Below, piece by piece: positions 56,082 through 64,000 of a stretch of DNA of 64,000 nt. The notes beneath the pieces are model-generated. The model worked only from the letters and a program-made list of their open reading frames with translations, searched no databases and was not told the origin of the DNA. The stretch's first letter is position 1; each line of letters opens with the position of its first letter. The stretch is taken from contig NZ_NWSQ01000033.1 of the NCBI RefSeq assembly GCF_002531725.1, positions 18,161-82,160 on the forward strand, read 5' to 3'. The translations under genes were made by a program, and so were the position numbers. Origin of the DNA: Rhizobium sp. L43. Its GTDB lineage: Bacteria; Pseudomonadota; Alphaproteobacteria; Rhizobiales; Rhizobiaceae.

Positions 56082-56132
56082 AGAACAGGATTCGGATTTA
56101 CGCCCGATCGACCTAAATCCGAATCCTGTTCT
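56082..56132. repeat. Perfect 19-base inverted repeat between AsmA and the FAD oxidase
   Basis: AGAACAGGATTCGGATTTA (56082-56100) and its exact reverse complement (56114-56132) flank a 13-base loop. There is no T-run. It lies between the FAD oxidase stop and the AsmA start on the same strand, and may stop transcription, stabilise an mRNA end, or be a small mobile repeat. Confidence 0.75.
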
Positions 56133-56182
56133 AGCGCTATTCATGCCGGGGGCAAGGCCCAACTTCATGAGATATTCCGCTT

Positions 56183-57595
56183 TCAGCCATGGTGGAAAAT
56201 CTTGCCGGGATTGAAGATATCGTCCGGATCGAGCGCCTGTTTCACCTGTCGCATCAGATCCACTGTACCGCCGAGCTCCTGTTCCAGGAACGCCATCTTG
56301 CCCTGCCCGACCCCATGTTCGCCGGTGCATGTTCCATCCATGTCGAGCGCCCGGCGATTGAGCCGCTGCACGAAGCTCTCGGCCTTGGCAATGTCCTCGG
56401 CGCTTTTGTCGTCGAACAGCAGCAGCACATGGAAATTCCCGTCGCCGGCATGGCCGACGATCGGGCCGAGCAACCCATGCGCCTCGATATCCGCCTGCGT
56501 TTCGGAAACGCAATCGGCAAGCCTCGATATCGGAACACACACATCGGTCGAAAGTGCGGCAAGCCCAGGCGCCAGCCCCCGGGCGGCCCAATAGGCGTCG
56601 TGGCGCGCCTTCCAGAGCCTCGTCCGCTCCTCGGCATTGGCGGTCCAGAGGAATTCGCCCCCGCCGCATTCCGCTGCAATCTCGGCAAAGGCTGCCGACT
56701 GCAGCGGCACCGTCTCGTCGGTGCCGTGGAATTCGAGGAAGAGCGTCGGGCTTTCGGCATAGGAAAGCTTGGAATAGGAATTGCAGGCCCGCATCTGCAC
56801 CGTATCGAGCAGTTCGATACGCGCCACCGGAATGCCCATCTGGATCGTCATGATGACCGCGTCGCAGGCGGCCTTGATGCTCGGAAAGGCGCAGGCCCCG
56901 CCGGCGATCTTCTGGGGGATCGCTTGCAGGCGCAGCGTCACCGAGGTCAGGATGCCGAGCGTGCCCTCGGCGCCGACGAAGAGCCGCGTCAGGTCGTAGC
57001 CGGCCGAGGATTTGCGGGCGCGCCGGGCCGTGCGGATCTCCTCGCCATTGGCGGTGACGGCGGTGACGCCAAGCACATTGTCCTTCATCGTCCCATAGCG
57101 CACGGCATTGGTGCCGGAGGCCCGCGTCGAGGCCATGCCGCCGATCGAGGCGTTGGCGCCGGGATCGATCGGGAAGAACAGGCCGGTATCGCGCAGATGG
57201 ATGTTCAGCGCCTCGCGCGTGACGCCCGGCTCGACGGTGCAGTCGAGATCTTCCGGATTGACCTCGAGCACCCGGTTCATGCGGCTGAAATCGATGGCAA
57301 TACCGCCATTCGGCGCGTTGACCTGGCCCTCCAGCGAGGTGCCGACACCGAAGCCGATCACCGGCACCTTGTGGGCAGCGCAGGCCTTGACCGCTGCCTT
57401 GACGTCCTCGGCGCTCTCGGCAAAGAGCACCCCGTCCGGCAGCTGCGGCGGGATGTAGGTGGTCGTATGAGCATGCTGTTCGCGGAAGGACTGGCCGGTC
57501 TGGAAGCGCTCGCCGAAGCTCTGCTTGAGAATGCCGAGCACGGCAGCTATCCCCGCCTCGTTGCGTGTGCCGGCCTTCGCGTCCTTCAGCGCCAT
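56183..57595 (-). CDS. FAD-linked 2-hydroxyacid oxidase/dehydrogenase, GlcD/Dld-like
   Basis: The product has 470 residues. The FAD-binding PCMH-type domain has VPVIGFGVGTSLEGQVNAP, TVEPGVTREALNIHL and DPGANASIGGMASTRASGTN. The FAD_oxidase_C domain has PIVGHAGDGNFHVLLLF and the closing DMDGTCTGEHGVGQGKMAFL, DPDDIFNPGKIFHHG. Members oxidise D-lactate, glycolate or D-2-hydroxyglutarate and pass electrons to cytochrome c or quinone. There are no GlcE or GlcF genes beside it, so a stand-alone D-lactate dehydrogenase type is more likely than glycolate oxidase. The start at 57595 follows GGGAGATCAAAGGG. Confidence 0.88.
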   Translation of the reverse strand: MALKDAKAGTRNEAGIAAVLGILKQSFGERFQTGQSFREQHAHTTTYIPPQLPDGVLFAESAEDVKAAVKACAAHKVPVIGFGVGTSLEGQVNAPNGGIAIDFSRMNRVLEVNPEDLDCTVEPGVTREALNIHLRDTGLFFPIDPGANASIGGMASTRASGTNAVRYGTMKDNVLGVTAVTANGEEIRTARRARKSSAGYDLTRLFVGAEGTLGILTSVTLRLQAIPQKIAGGACAFPSIKAACDAVIMTIQMGIPVARIELLDTVQMRACNSYSKLSYAESPTLFLEFHGTDETVPLQSAAFAEIAAECGGGEFLWTANAEERTRLWKARHDAYWAARGLAPGLAALSTDVCVPISRLADCVSETQADIEAHGLLGPIVGHAGDGNFHVLLLFDDKSAEDIAKAESFVQRLNRRALDMDGTCTGEHGVGQGKMAFLEQELGGTVDLMRQVKQALDPDDIFNPGKIFHHG

Positions 57596-57860
57596 CCCTT
57601 TGATCTCCCTGCCATTCCGCAGACACCACATCATGTCCCGCAGGCTACAGCGCCGCGCGCCCTTCAGACGCGTAAGGACGCTGTAGAACTTTAAAATTGC
57701 TGGATAATTTCATCCTTAAATCGATTCCGATTTCAGGAATTATGCAGCAGGCTGGGTATGCGGCAAGTCAAAGCGGCTGTCCAGTTAAGATTGGCAGAAG
57801 ATTTCATTCCCCCTTTGTTGTAAGCCGGTCGCTATACACAGCTCCGCCGCCCCCGGAACC

Positions 57861-58895
57861 TCAGACGATGGGTGGGTTGAGCCGCGCAAAACCCTCCTGC
57901 CGCCGATAGGGGAAATAGGGATAGGGCGCCGTGACCGTGCTGACGGCGTCGAGCCTCTCGATCTCATCCTTCGACAGGCTCCAGCCGATCGCGCCGAGGT
58001 TCTGCCTCAGCTGCTCCTCGTTGCGGGCGCCGATGATGACGCTCGATACCGTCGGCCGACCGAGCAGCCAGTTGATGGCGATCTGCGGCACCGTCCGGCC
58101 GGTCTCGGCTGCGATGGCGTCCAGCACCTCGACAATGTCGAACAGCTTCTCATCGTCGACAGGCGGGCCATATTGCGCCGTCTGGTGCAGCCGGCTTGCC
58201 TCGGGCAGCGGCTGGCCGCGGCGGATCTTGCCGGTCAGCCGTCCCCAGGCAAGCGGGCTCCAGACGAGGGCGCCGACACCCTGGTCGGCGCCGAGCGGCA
58301 TCAGTTCCCATTCGTAATCACGCCCCGCCAGCGAATAATAGATCTGATGGGCGACATAACGCGTATAGCCCCGGTGCTCGGCCGCGGCGAGCGACTTCAT
58401 CAGCTCCCAGCCGGCAAAATTGGAAACGCCGACATAGCGGATCTTGCCTGCCGCAACGAGCCTGTCCAGCGTCGACAGCACTTCTTCCACCGGCGTCGAG
58501 GCATCGAAGGCATGAAGCTGCAAGAGGTCGATATAGTCGGTCCCGAGCCGGCGCAAGGCAGCCTCGGTCGCGCGGATCAGCCGCGCCCGCGACGTTCCCC
58601 AATCATCAGGACCTTCGCCCATCGGCAGCGCCGTCTTCGTCGAGATCAGTACGGCATCGCGCCGGCCGCGGATCGCCTGGCCGAGCACCTCTTCGGAAGC
58701 GCCGCCCGAATAGACGTCGGCCGTATCGAACAGATTGACACCCGCTTCCAGGCAGATATCGACCAGCCGCCGCGCCTCTTCGGCATCGGTATTGCCCCAC
58801 GCGCCAAACAGCGGGCCGCTGCCGCCGAACGTTCCCGCGCCGAAGCTTAAAACCGGCACCCTGAGGCCGGATGCGCCGAGATTTCTGTATTCCAT
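57861..58895 (-). CDS. Aldo/keto reductase, potassium-channel beta/YghZ-like group
   Basis: The product has 344 residues. The tetrad is Asp-Tyr in NLFDTADVYSGGASEEVLGQ, Lys in LISTKTALPMG and His in YIDLLQLHAFDAS. GVSNFAGWELMK and VSSVIIGARNEEQLRQNLGA are typical of the larger AKRs that bind NADPH tightly. It reduces carbonyl compounds; the substrate is unknown. It diverges from a LysR regulator with 93 bases between the starts. The region after its stop to 57595 contains no gene that I can see. Confidence 0.88.
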   Translation of the reverse strand: MEYRNLGASGLRVPVLSFGAGTFGGSGPLFGAWGNTDAEEARRLVDICLEAGVNLFDTADVYSGGASEEVLGQAIRGRRDAVLISTKTALPMGEGPDDWGTSRARLIRATEAALRRLGTDYIDLLQLHAFDASTPVEEVLSTLDRLVAAGKIRYVGVSNFAGWELMKSLAAAEHRGYTRYVAHQIYYSLAGRDYEWELMPLGADQGVGALVWSPLAWGRLTGKIRRGQPLPEASRLHQTAQYGPPVDDEKLFDIVEVLDAIAAETGRTVPQIAINWLLGRPTVSSVIIGARNEEQLRQNLGAIGWSLSKDEIERLDAVSTVTAPYPYFPYRRQEGFARLNPPIV

Positions 58896-58988
58896 GGATC
58901 TGTCTCCTTCGCTTTCCCATGAGATAGACCTTGATCGCTTGGTGATATAGATTGCCTGTCAGCATTTCATCTGTGACCTGAATTCATC

Positions 58989-59891
58989 ATGGGCCGTCAG
59001 GACATCAACCGCTCCGGCGAAATGGAAGTCTTCGTCAGCGTCGTCGAGCGCGGCGGCTTTTCGGCTGCCGCAAGCGCCCGGCGTATGACGCCGTCGGCGG
59101 TCAGCAAACTCGTCGCCCGGCTGGAGACGCGCCTCGGCGCCCGCCTCGTCAATCGCTCGACCCGCAGGTTGCAGCTGACGCCGGAAGGCTGCGCTTTCTA
59201 TGAGCGCAGCATCGCCATCCTGGCCGATATCGCCGAGGCCGAACGCCAGGCCTCGACAGGCGAGGAAGCCGCCGGCCGCATCCGCATCAACACCAGCGGC
59301 TCCTTCGGCAACCATGTGCTGGCCCCGCTCGTGCCGGCCTTCATGGCGCTTCATCCCGCCGTGACGCTCGATATTTCTCATACCGACAGGATCGTCGACC
59401 TGATGGAGGAACGCGCCGACGTCGCGATCCGCGCAGGCCCGTTGAAGAGTTCCAGGCTGATCGCCCGCAAGCTCGGCGCCACCGGCAAGATCATCGTCGC
59501 GTCGGCGGATTATCTCAAACGTCACGGCGAACCGCTGGCGGTGGCCGATCTCCGCCGCCATTGCCGCATCGGCTTTTCCTATGCCCGCGCCGTCGAAGGC
59601 TGGCCGCTGCGCGAGGGCGGCGAAACGGTGACGATCCCGATCACCCCTGGCGTACAGGTGGCAGACGGCGAAGCCATGCGGCATCTCACACTATCCGGCG
59701 CCGGCCTGGCCCGCCTTGCCGCCTTCACCGTGCGCGCCGACATCGATGCCGGCCGCCTCGTGCCGGTGCTCGAACAAGCCAATCCCGGCGATCGCGAGGA
59801 GTTCCACGCCGTCTATATGGGCCAGGGCGGTCCGCTGCCGGCGCGCGTGCGCGCCCTGCTCGATTTTCTCGTCAGCCACGTGCGCCTCTAA
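58989..59891 (+). CDS. LysR-family regulator
   Basis: The product has 300 residues. The N terminus reads GEMEVFVSVVERGGFSAAAS and RRMTPSAVSKLVARLETRLG, and the effector domain has GRIRINTSGSFGNHVLAPLV and LTLSGAGLARLAAFTVRADI. It belongs to the CrgA/DhcR-like subgroup. Its divergent position suggests control of the aldo/keto reductase. The short intergenic DNA includes ATAG/GATATAG words but no clean LysR box. The effector is unknown. Confidence 0.9.
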   Translation: MGRQDINRSGEMEVFVSVVERGGFSAAASARRMTPSAVSKLVARLETRLGARLVNRSTRRLQLTPEGCAFYERSIAILADIAEAERQASTGEEAAGRIRINTSGSFGNHVLAPLVPAFMALHPAVTLDISHTDRIVDLMEERADVAIRAGPLKSSRLIARKLGATGKIIVASADYLKRHGEPLAVADLRRHCRIGFSYARAVEGWPLREGGETVTIPITPGVQVADGEAMRHLTLSGAGLARLAAFTVRADIDAGRLVPVLEQANPGDREEFHAVYMGQGGPLPARVRALLDFLVSHVRL

Positions 59892-60097
59892 TAGATACAA
59901 TGGCTTAAAGCGGCCGTTTGAATCATATTCGCATTCCCGGGCGCTGCGGCATCGGATTTCGCAATTGACCGTGCGCCTCGCACCCCCCTATAAAAAACCC
60001 GCGCCGGCCCCTGCAGCCGGCCTCTCCTAGTCATACCGGAGCTTCCTCTGATCTTCAGCCTCAGGGCTTGGCACCGGCCAGGAAAGATACGGGGATC

Positions 60098-61192
60098 ATG
60101 TCATTCAGCGACGCCCGCCGCCTGCTGCGCGATGCCGGCCTGCCGAAATGGGCGCTGCTGCTGGCGCTTTCCACAGCTCTCGTCGTCCTCCTCGAACTTT
60201 TCGCCCTGCCCGCCTCGCTGCTGATCGGGCCGATGGCCGCGGCTATCCTGCTGGCGCTGACGGCCGGCAAGGGAAAGCTTCGCATTCCTATCTGGCCGCT
60301 GCAATTCGGCCAGATCCTCGTCGGCCTGATGATGGCGCGCACCATCGCTCCCGATATTCTCGGCACGATGGCGAAGGACGCGCCGCTCTTCCTGCTGTTC
60401 ATCTTCGCGGTCATCGCTATCGCCACCGGCCTCGGCTGGCTGCTGACACGCTGGCAGGTGCTGCCGGGAACGACCGCCGTCTGGGGGTCTTCGCCGGGCG
60501 GCGCTTCCGCCATGGTCATCATGTCGGAGGCCTATGGCGCCGATGCCCGCCTCGTCGCCTTCATGCAATATCTGCGCGTCGTCTTCGTCGCTGTCGGCGC
60601 CTCGGTGATCTCGCGCCTTTGGGTGGCGGCCGACGGCACCGAGCCGCCGCCGCTCATCCTCTTCCCCGAAGTAGACCGGCCGGCCTTTACGGCGACGATG
60701 GCCTTTGCGGCCATTTGTGCCTATGGCGTCCGGCGCCTGCGCATCCAGGGCGGCACGATCATCGTGCCGCTCTTCCTCGGCGCCGTCCTGCAAGGCGCCG
60801 GCCTCTTGAAGATAGAGCTGCCGATGTGGCTGCTCGCCATCGCCTATGCGCTCGTCGGCTGGAGCATCGGCCTGCGTTTCACCCGCTCGATCCTCAAGCA
60901 CGTGGCGCGCGCCCTGCCGCGGGTGTCTGCCTGCATCGTGCTGCTGATGGCACTCTGCGGCTGCATGGCGGCAGCACTGCATGTCTTCGCCGGCATCGAT
61001 CCGCTGACGGCCTATCTCGCCACCAGCCCCGGCGGCGCCGATTCCGTCGCCATCATCGCCGCCTCCAGCGATGTCGACGTGCCCTTCGTGATGGCAATGC
61101 AGACCGGCCGCTTTCTTGTCATTCTGCTGATCGGCCCGACGCTCGCCCGCTTCATCGCCCGCCGCTCCGGCCTTGCGGAGAACCCGGCCTAA
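60098..61192 (+). CDS. AbrB-family membrane protein (ammonia monooxygenase-like permease)
   Basis: The product has 364 residues with about ten helices in two repeats. Each repeat has the family signature: LPGTTAVWGSSPGGASAMV and LTAYLATSPGGADSVAIIAA. The AbrB family (PF05145-type, not the DNA-binding AbrB) has unknown transport substrates. The start at 60098 is used because GGGG and GGAAAG lie before it and the earlier ATG at 60068 adds nothing hydrophobic. It is convergent with the AraC gene; the two overlap by 4 bases. Confidence 0.82.
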   Translation: MSFSDARRLLRDAGLPKWALLLALSTALVVLLELFALPASLLIGPMAAAILLALTAGKGKLRIPIWPLQFGQILVGLMMARTIAPDILGTMAKDAPLFLLFIFAVIAIATGLGWLLTRWQVLPGTTAVWGSSPGGASAMVIMSEAYGADARLVAFMQYLRVVFVAVGASVISRLWVAADGTEPPPLILFPEVDRPAFTATMAFAAICAYGVRRLRIQGGTIIVPLFLGAVLQGAGLLKIELPMWLLAIAYALVGWSIGLRFTRSILKHVARALPRVSACIVLLMALCGCMAAALHVFAGIDPLTAYLATSPGGADSVAIIAASSDVDVPFVMAMQTGRFLVILLIGPTLARFIARRSGLAENPA

Positions 61193-62067
61193 AGCGCGGC
61201 GCGTCCTGCCTTGTGCGCCAGCGCTGCCCACTGGCCGGGCGTCATGCCGTAGGCCTTCTTGAAATGCCGGTTGAGGTGGCTCTGATCGGCAAAGCCGGCG
61301 GCCGCCGCCGCGTCCGAAATCCCCTCGCCCGCGCCGATCATCGCGCGTGCCTGCTGCAGCCGCCGCATCAGGAGGTAGCGATGCGGGCTGGTGGCGAAGG
61401 CCGCCCGGAAATGCCGCGATAGCGCGAAACGGTCGAGCCCGGTCACCGCTTCCAACTCGCCTGAACGCACCGCCCGGGTCGCATGCGCCTCGAGATAATC
61501 CCGCGCCGCCCGTGCATGCCGCCAGGCGACAAGGCCGAGCGGCCGGCGCGGCATACGCGCATGCCGTGACAGCCCGCCCGTCACCCGCGACAGGAAATCG
61601 TCGACGAAAAGTTCGTCCAGTTCGCGGTCGAGTTCGCCGAGTGCTGCCAGCAGCACGCCTGCTAGTGCCGGATCACCGATCACCGGTTCGTCGACGAAAG
61701 GCAGGCCGACTCCATCCGCCTCCAGGCATTCGAGAAGCAGCGACGGCTCCAGATAGAGCATGCGGTATTGCAGCCCGTCCTCCGTCCCCGCCCCGCCGTC
61801 ATGCTCCTCGTCGGGATGCAGCACGATCACCTGCCCCGGCAGGCTGAAGCGCCGCTCGCCGCGATAACGGAAGGTTTGCACACCCTTCAGCGTCACACCG
61901 AGTGCATAGGTATCGTGCCGGTGCGGCTCGAAGGCATTGCCTGAGAACTGCGCCTCGATGCGCTCGATGCCGGGAAAGGCCGGCGCGGCCAGGATGGCGT
62001 TGCCGGATGCTCCCGCGCACAAACGTTCAAGACCTTCGAAGGCCTGCGGATGTAGATCCTGGCTCAA
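61189..62067 (-). CDS. AraC-family regulator with N-terminal cupin domain
   Basis: The product has about 292 residues from a TTG at 62067. The AraC_binding cupin is in the first half (FEPHRHDTYALGVTLKGVQT, FRYRGERRFSLPGQVIVLHP). The helix-turn-helix pair is in the last 100 residues (ALSRHFRAAFATSPHRYLLM, GFADQSHLNRHFKKAYGMTP). The start is uncertain: the frame is open to 62208, but that would run into the divergent DUF2000 gene. It probably regulates that gene or the AbrB permease, with which it is convergent. Effector unknown. Confidence 0.8.
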   Translation of the reverse strand: MSQDLHPQAFEGLERLCAGASGNAILAAPAFPGIERIEAQFSGNAFEPHRHDTYALGVTLKGVQTFRYRGERRFSLPGQVIVLHPDEEHDGGAGTEDGLQYRMLYLEPSLLLECLEADGVGLPFVDEPVIGDPALAGVLLAALGELDRELDELFVDDFLSRVTGGLSRHARMPRRPLGLVAWRHARAARDYLEAHATRAVRSGELEAVTGLDRFALSRHFRAAFATSPHRYLLMRRLQQARAMIGAGEGISDAAAAAGFADQSHLNRHFKKAYGMTPGQWAALAHKAGRAAL

Positions 62068-62091
62068 CGCGCCCGAGACTCCGATAGCTAA

Positions 62092-62514
62092 ATGAAAGAC
62101 CGTCTGATGTTTGATACCAAAATTGCCGTCGTCCTGCGAAACAATCTTGCCGGCTGGCAGAAACTGAACGTCACCGCCTTCCTGATGACCGGCGTCGCCG
62201 GCGGACACCCCGAAATTATCGGCGAGCCCTACAAGGACCGTGCCGGCAACCTCTACAATCCGTTATCGATCCAGCCGATCATTGTGCTCTCCGCCGACGA
62301 GGCGACGATGTCAGCCATCCACCGTCGCGCGCTGGAGCGCGATGTCACCGCTTCTCTCTTCATCGAGGAGATGTTTACGACCGGCCACGATGCGGCCAAC
62401 CGCGCCGTCTTCGCCGAGTTCGCGCCCGAGGACGCGAAAGTGGTCGGCATCGCGCTGCGCGCCGAAAAGAAAATCGTCGACAAGATCACCAAGGGCGCGA
62501 CGATGCAGCACTGA
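62092..62514 (+). CDS. DUF2000-family protein
   Basis: The product has 140 residues from 62092, or 135 from the ATG at 62107. Family-like features are TKIAVVLRNNLAGWQKLNVT, FLMTGVAGGHPEIIGEPYKD and the QPIIVLSADEATM stretch. The fold is predicted to be small alpha/beta and is thought to relate to peptidyl-tRNA hydrolase PTH2; no function is established. It diverges from an AraC regulator with at most 40 bases between the starts, so the regulator may act on it. Neither ATG has a clear Shine-Dalgarno. Confidence 0.8.
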   Translation: MKDRLMFDTKIAVVLRNNLAGWQKLNVTAFLMTGVAGGHPEIIGEPYKDRAGNLYNPLSIQPIIVLSADEATMSAIHRRALERDVTASLFIEEMFTTGHDAANRAVFAEFAPEDAKVVGIALRAEKKIVDKITKGATMQH

Positions 62515-62641
62515 TCAGATGGCGTATCGCCGATCGCCTTGCCCTGTCCACAGCCGAAGAGAGCAACTCACTCATCGACGATCTTGAGTTGAAATCTTTC
62601 GGAAAGCGTGAAAAGTCCCTCCATCGGCGACGGAGGAATCA

Positions 62642-62950
62642 ATGACGGAAGCGGAGTTGGCTGGTCTAACGATCCTGGCGTGTTCGGTGGGAGGGGCTCT
62701 CGGCGCAAGGAATGCCAAGGCTGAAGCCTGGAAAGGCTTCGTCATCATCGCCGTGTCGATGATCGTGACGATGGTCATGTTCACATTGCTGAACGTCGAC
62801 AACGACGTCGTCGTCAGCCTCGCCAGTATCGTCATCGCGGGCGTCGTCGGCGCGATCTTGAAAATGTCGCCGCGTCAGACTTCTCTCGTAATCATCGGCG
62901 GCTTGTTGTTTGCGGTAGTCGCCGCCGTTCTCATCAGCCTCATCGGCTGA
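62642..62950 (+). CDS. Small three-helix membrane protein of unknown function
   Basis: The product has 102 residues with hydrophobic helices at AGLTILACSVGGALGA (1), GFVIIAVSMIVTMVMFTLL (2), VVVSLASIVIAGVVGAIL (3) and SLVIIGGLLFAVVAAVLISL (4). The last of these ends the chain. No known domain is recognised. The ribosome site GGAGGAATC is excellent and supports a real, well-translated gene. Neighbours give no clue. Confidence 0.72.
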   Translation: MTEAELAGLTILACSVGGALGARNAKAEAWKGFVIIAVSMIVTMVMFTLLNVDNDVVVSLASIVIAGVVGAILKMSPRQTSLVIIGGLLFAVVAAVLISLIG

Positions 62951-63036
62951 CTGCCGTTAAATCGAGCGCCTTGACGCTCGGATCCCATTTCGATGGGTGG
63001 CCGGGCAAAATGACCCGGCCTTCCCTATCAAATTGA

Positions 63037-63702
63037 TCAGCCCTGCGTGATCGGCGCGATCTGGATCTCGACGCGGCGGTTCTGCGCGCGGCCGGCCTCG
63101 CTCGCATTCGAGGCGACCGGCTGCGACGGGCCGAAGCCGACCGCGGAGACGCGGCGCTGGTCGATTCCCTGACCGCCGAGATAATCGGCAACCGAAAGCG
63201 CGCGGCGCTGCGACAGATCCTGATTGTGCTGCAGGCTGCCGGTCGAATCCGTATGGCCGTTGACGTCGATCAGCGTGCGATTGAATTTGCGCAGCACGAT
63301 CGCCACCGAATTCAGCGTCGGATAGAAGCCCGGCTTCACCGCATCCTGGTCGACGTCGAAGGTGATGTTCGACGGCATGTTGAGGATGATGTTGTCGCCG
63401 TTGCGGGTCACCGAAATGCCGGTGCCTTCGAGCTGGGCGCGAAGCTCGGATTCCTGCTGATCCATGTAATTGCCGATCGCACCACCGGCGAGTGCGCCGA
63501 CGCCGGCGCCGATCAGCGCTGCATTGCGCTTGCCGTGGCCGCCGCCGCCGACAGCCACGCCGACGAGAGCACCGCCGAGGGCGCCAAGCGCCGCACCGCC
63601 CGCCGTATTGGAAACCTTCTGTTCACCGGTATAGGGATCGGTCGTCGTGCAGGCGCTGAGATAGCTTGCTGCAACAGCCAGAAGTACGAATTTCTTGATC
63701 AT
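63037..63702 (-). CDS. OmpA-family lipoprotein with glycine-zipper domain (YiaD-like)
   Basis: The product has 221 residues. A lipoprotein signal ends in SYLSAC, with Cys18 as the lipidated residue. A glycine-zipper region follows (ALGALGGALVGVAVGGGGHG, LIGAGVGALAGGAIGNYMD). The C-terminal OmpA domain contains ITFDVDQDAVKPGFYP, LIDVNGHTDSTGSLQHNQDL, SQRRALSVADYLGGQGI and AGRAQNRRVEIQI, with the Asp and Arg that bind peptidoglycan diaminopimelate. It should sit in the outer membrane, hold the cell wall, and resemble E. coli YiaD. Confidence 0.9.
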   Translation of the reverse strand: MIKKFVLLAVAASYLSACTTTDPYTGEQKVSNTAGGAALGALGGALVGVAVGGGGHGKRNAALIGAGVGALAGGAIGNYMDQQESELRAQLEGTGISVTRNGDNIILNMPSNITFDVDQDAVKPGFYPTLNSVAIVLRKFNRTLIDVNGHTDSTGSLQHNQDLSQRRALSVADYLGGQGIDQRRVSAVGFGPSQPVASNASEAGRAQNRRVEIQIAPITQG

Positions 63703-64000
63703 GGACAGGACAGTCTCCGTTCAAAACTGATGCGAGCAAATGGCAAGGATTGCGGCAAGAAAATGAAGATGCACTCTTGATAGGGGAATTTCAGGCGCCG
63801 AAACAGAAGCCATGTTGCGGGAATGCTCAGATATCACCAGTTTTAGCAATAGATGGGTCATGGGCTGCATCTGATATCGCCGGATGGAACGCCGGTGGCC
63901 GACCCCGTCCTTCGAGGCCCCTACGGGGCACCTCAGAGTATGTGAAGCTTTCGAATCTAATGCGTTTCAGGCCGTTGGTTGGCCGATGCCATCGCGCGTC
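63703..64000. other. Gene-free end of the window with one palindrome
   Basis: Nothing coding is convincing. Near 63914-63933 GAGGCCCC-tac-GGGGCaCCTC is an imperfect palindrome inside the phrase CCGTCCTTCGAGG, which is common in rhizobial intergenic repeats. The first 80 bases hold the promoter of the OmpA-like gene. Confidence 0.5.

Overview
The window is a stretch of alphaproteobacterial chromosome, most likely Rhizobium of the leguminosarum/etli group. Four signs point there: a two-piece (circularly permuted) tmRNA gene whose tag reads ANDNYAEARLAA, an SspB-alpha type adaptor, a BA14K-family protein, and many rhizobial intergenic palindromic elements (RIME-like). The DNA is GC-rich throughout and densely coding. 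I see no rRNA, tRNA, insertion sequence, integrase, prophage gene, CRISPR array or recognisable defence island. The content is housekeeping genes mixed with many small regulator-plus-target modules.

Layout. 1-6 kb: edge of a TetR gene with a palindromic operator, two small secreted proteins, a two-gene glycosyltransferase unit (GtrB-like plus a polytopic GT-C-like protein), and an AraC regulator divergent from a zinc alcohol dehydrogenase. 6-12.6 kb: a TetM/OtrA-like ribosomal protection GTPase between repeat elements, type II NADH dehydrogenase, a BA14K protein, and an Lrp-type regulator divergent from an Asp/Glu racemase. 12.6-17.3 kb: a MarR-GNAT fusion with a strong operator, TetR plus MFS transporter, HxlR divergent from a QorB-like reductase. 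17.4-22.5 kb: a WG-repeat protein, PdxJ, a MerR/LuxR two-HTH regulator and a Dda/RecD-like helicase. 22.5-29.5 kb: a LysR gene, an AhpD-NmrA-cupin operon, an MscS channel with a cyclic-nucleotide domain, an Rrf2 regulator, and an ECF sigma/anti-sigma unit. 29.5-35 kb: a 277-bp inverted-repeat element, a cobalt-type nitrile hydratase operon, membrane proteins, a LysE exporter and an aldo/keto reductase. 35-45 kb: ilvIH with an attenuator, a HerA-like ATPase, a MocR/LysE/DapA-like module, miaA and serB. 45-52 kb: hflK-hflC-degP, thyA-folA, ssrA-sspB and small proteins. 52-64 kb: a giant AsmA protein, a GlcD-like oxidase, AKR/LysR, an AbrB permease, AraC, a DUF2000 protein and an OmpA-like lipoprotein.

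How the genes work together. Three circuits can be read from the DNA. First, three copies of one dyad (GGATA-N5-TATCC) sit before the AhpD operon (two) and before the Rrf2 gene (one); this suggests that a cysteine-containing Rrf2 repressor controls itself and a peroxidase-like/quinone-reductase-like operon 3.4 kb away. Second, ilvIH is preceded by a promoter, an 18-codon leader peptide rich in Ile/Leu/Val codons and a terminator hairpin, which together form a transcription attenuator. Third, tmRNA lies directly upstream of the ClpXP adaptor that would recognise its tag. None of the window is clearly a new class of system. The most rewarding leads are the Rrf2 regulon, the leaderless-looking ilv attenuator, the MerR/LuxR fusion regulator, and the inverted-repeat element that supplies the stop codon of the nitrile hydratase accessory gene.
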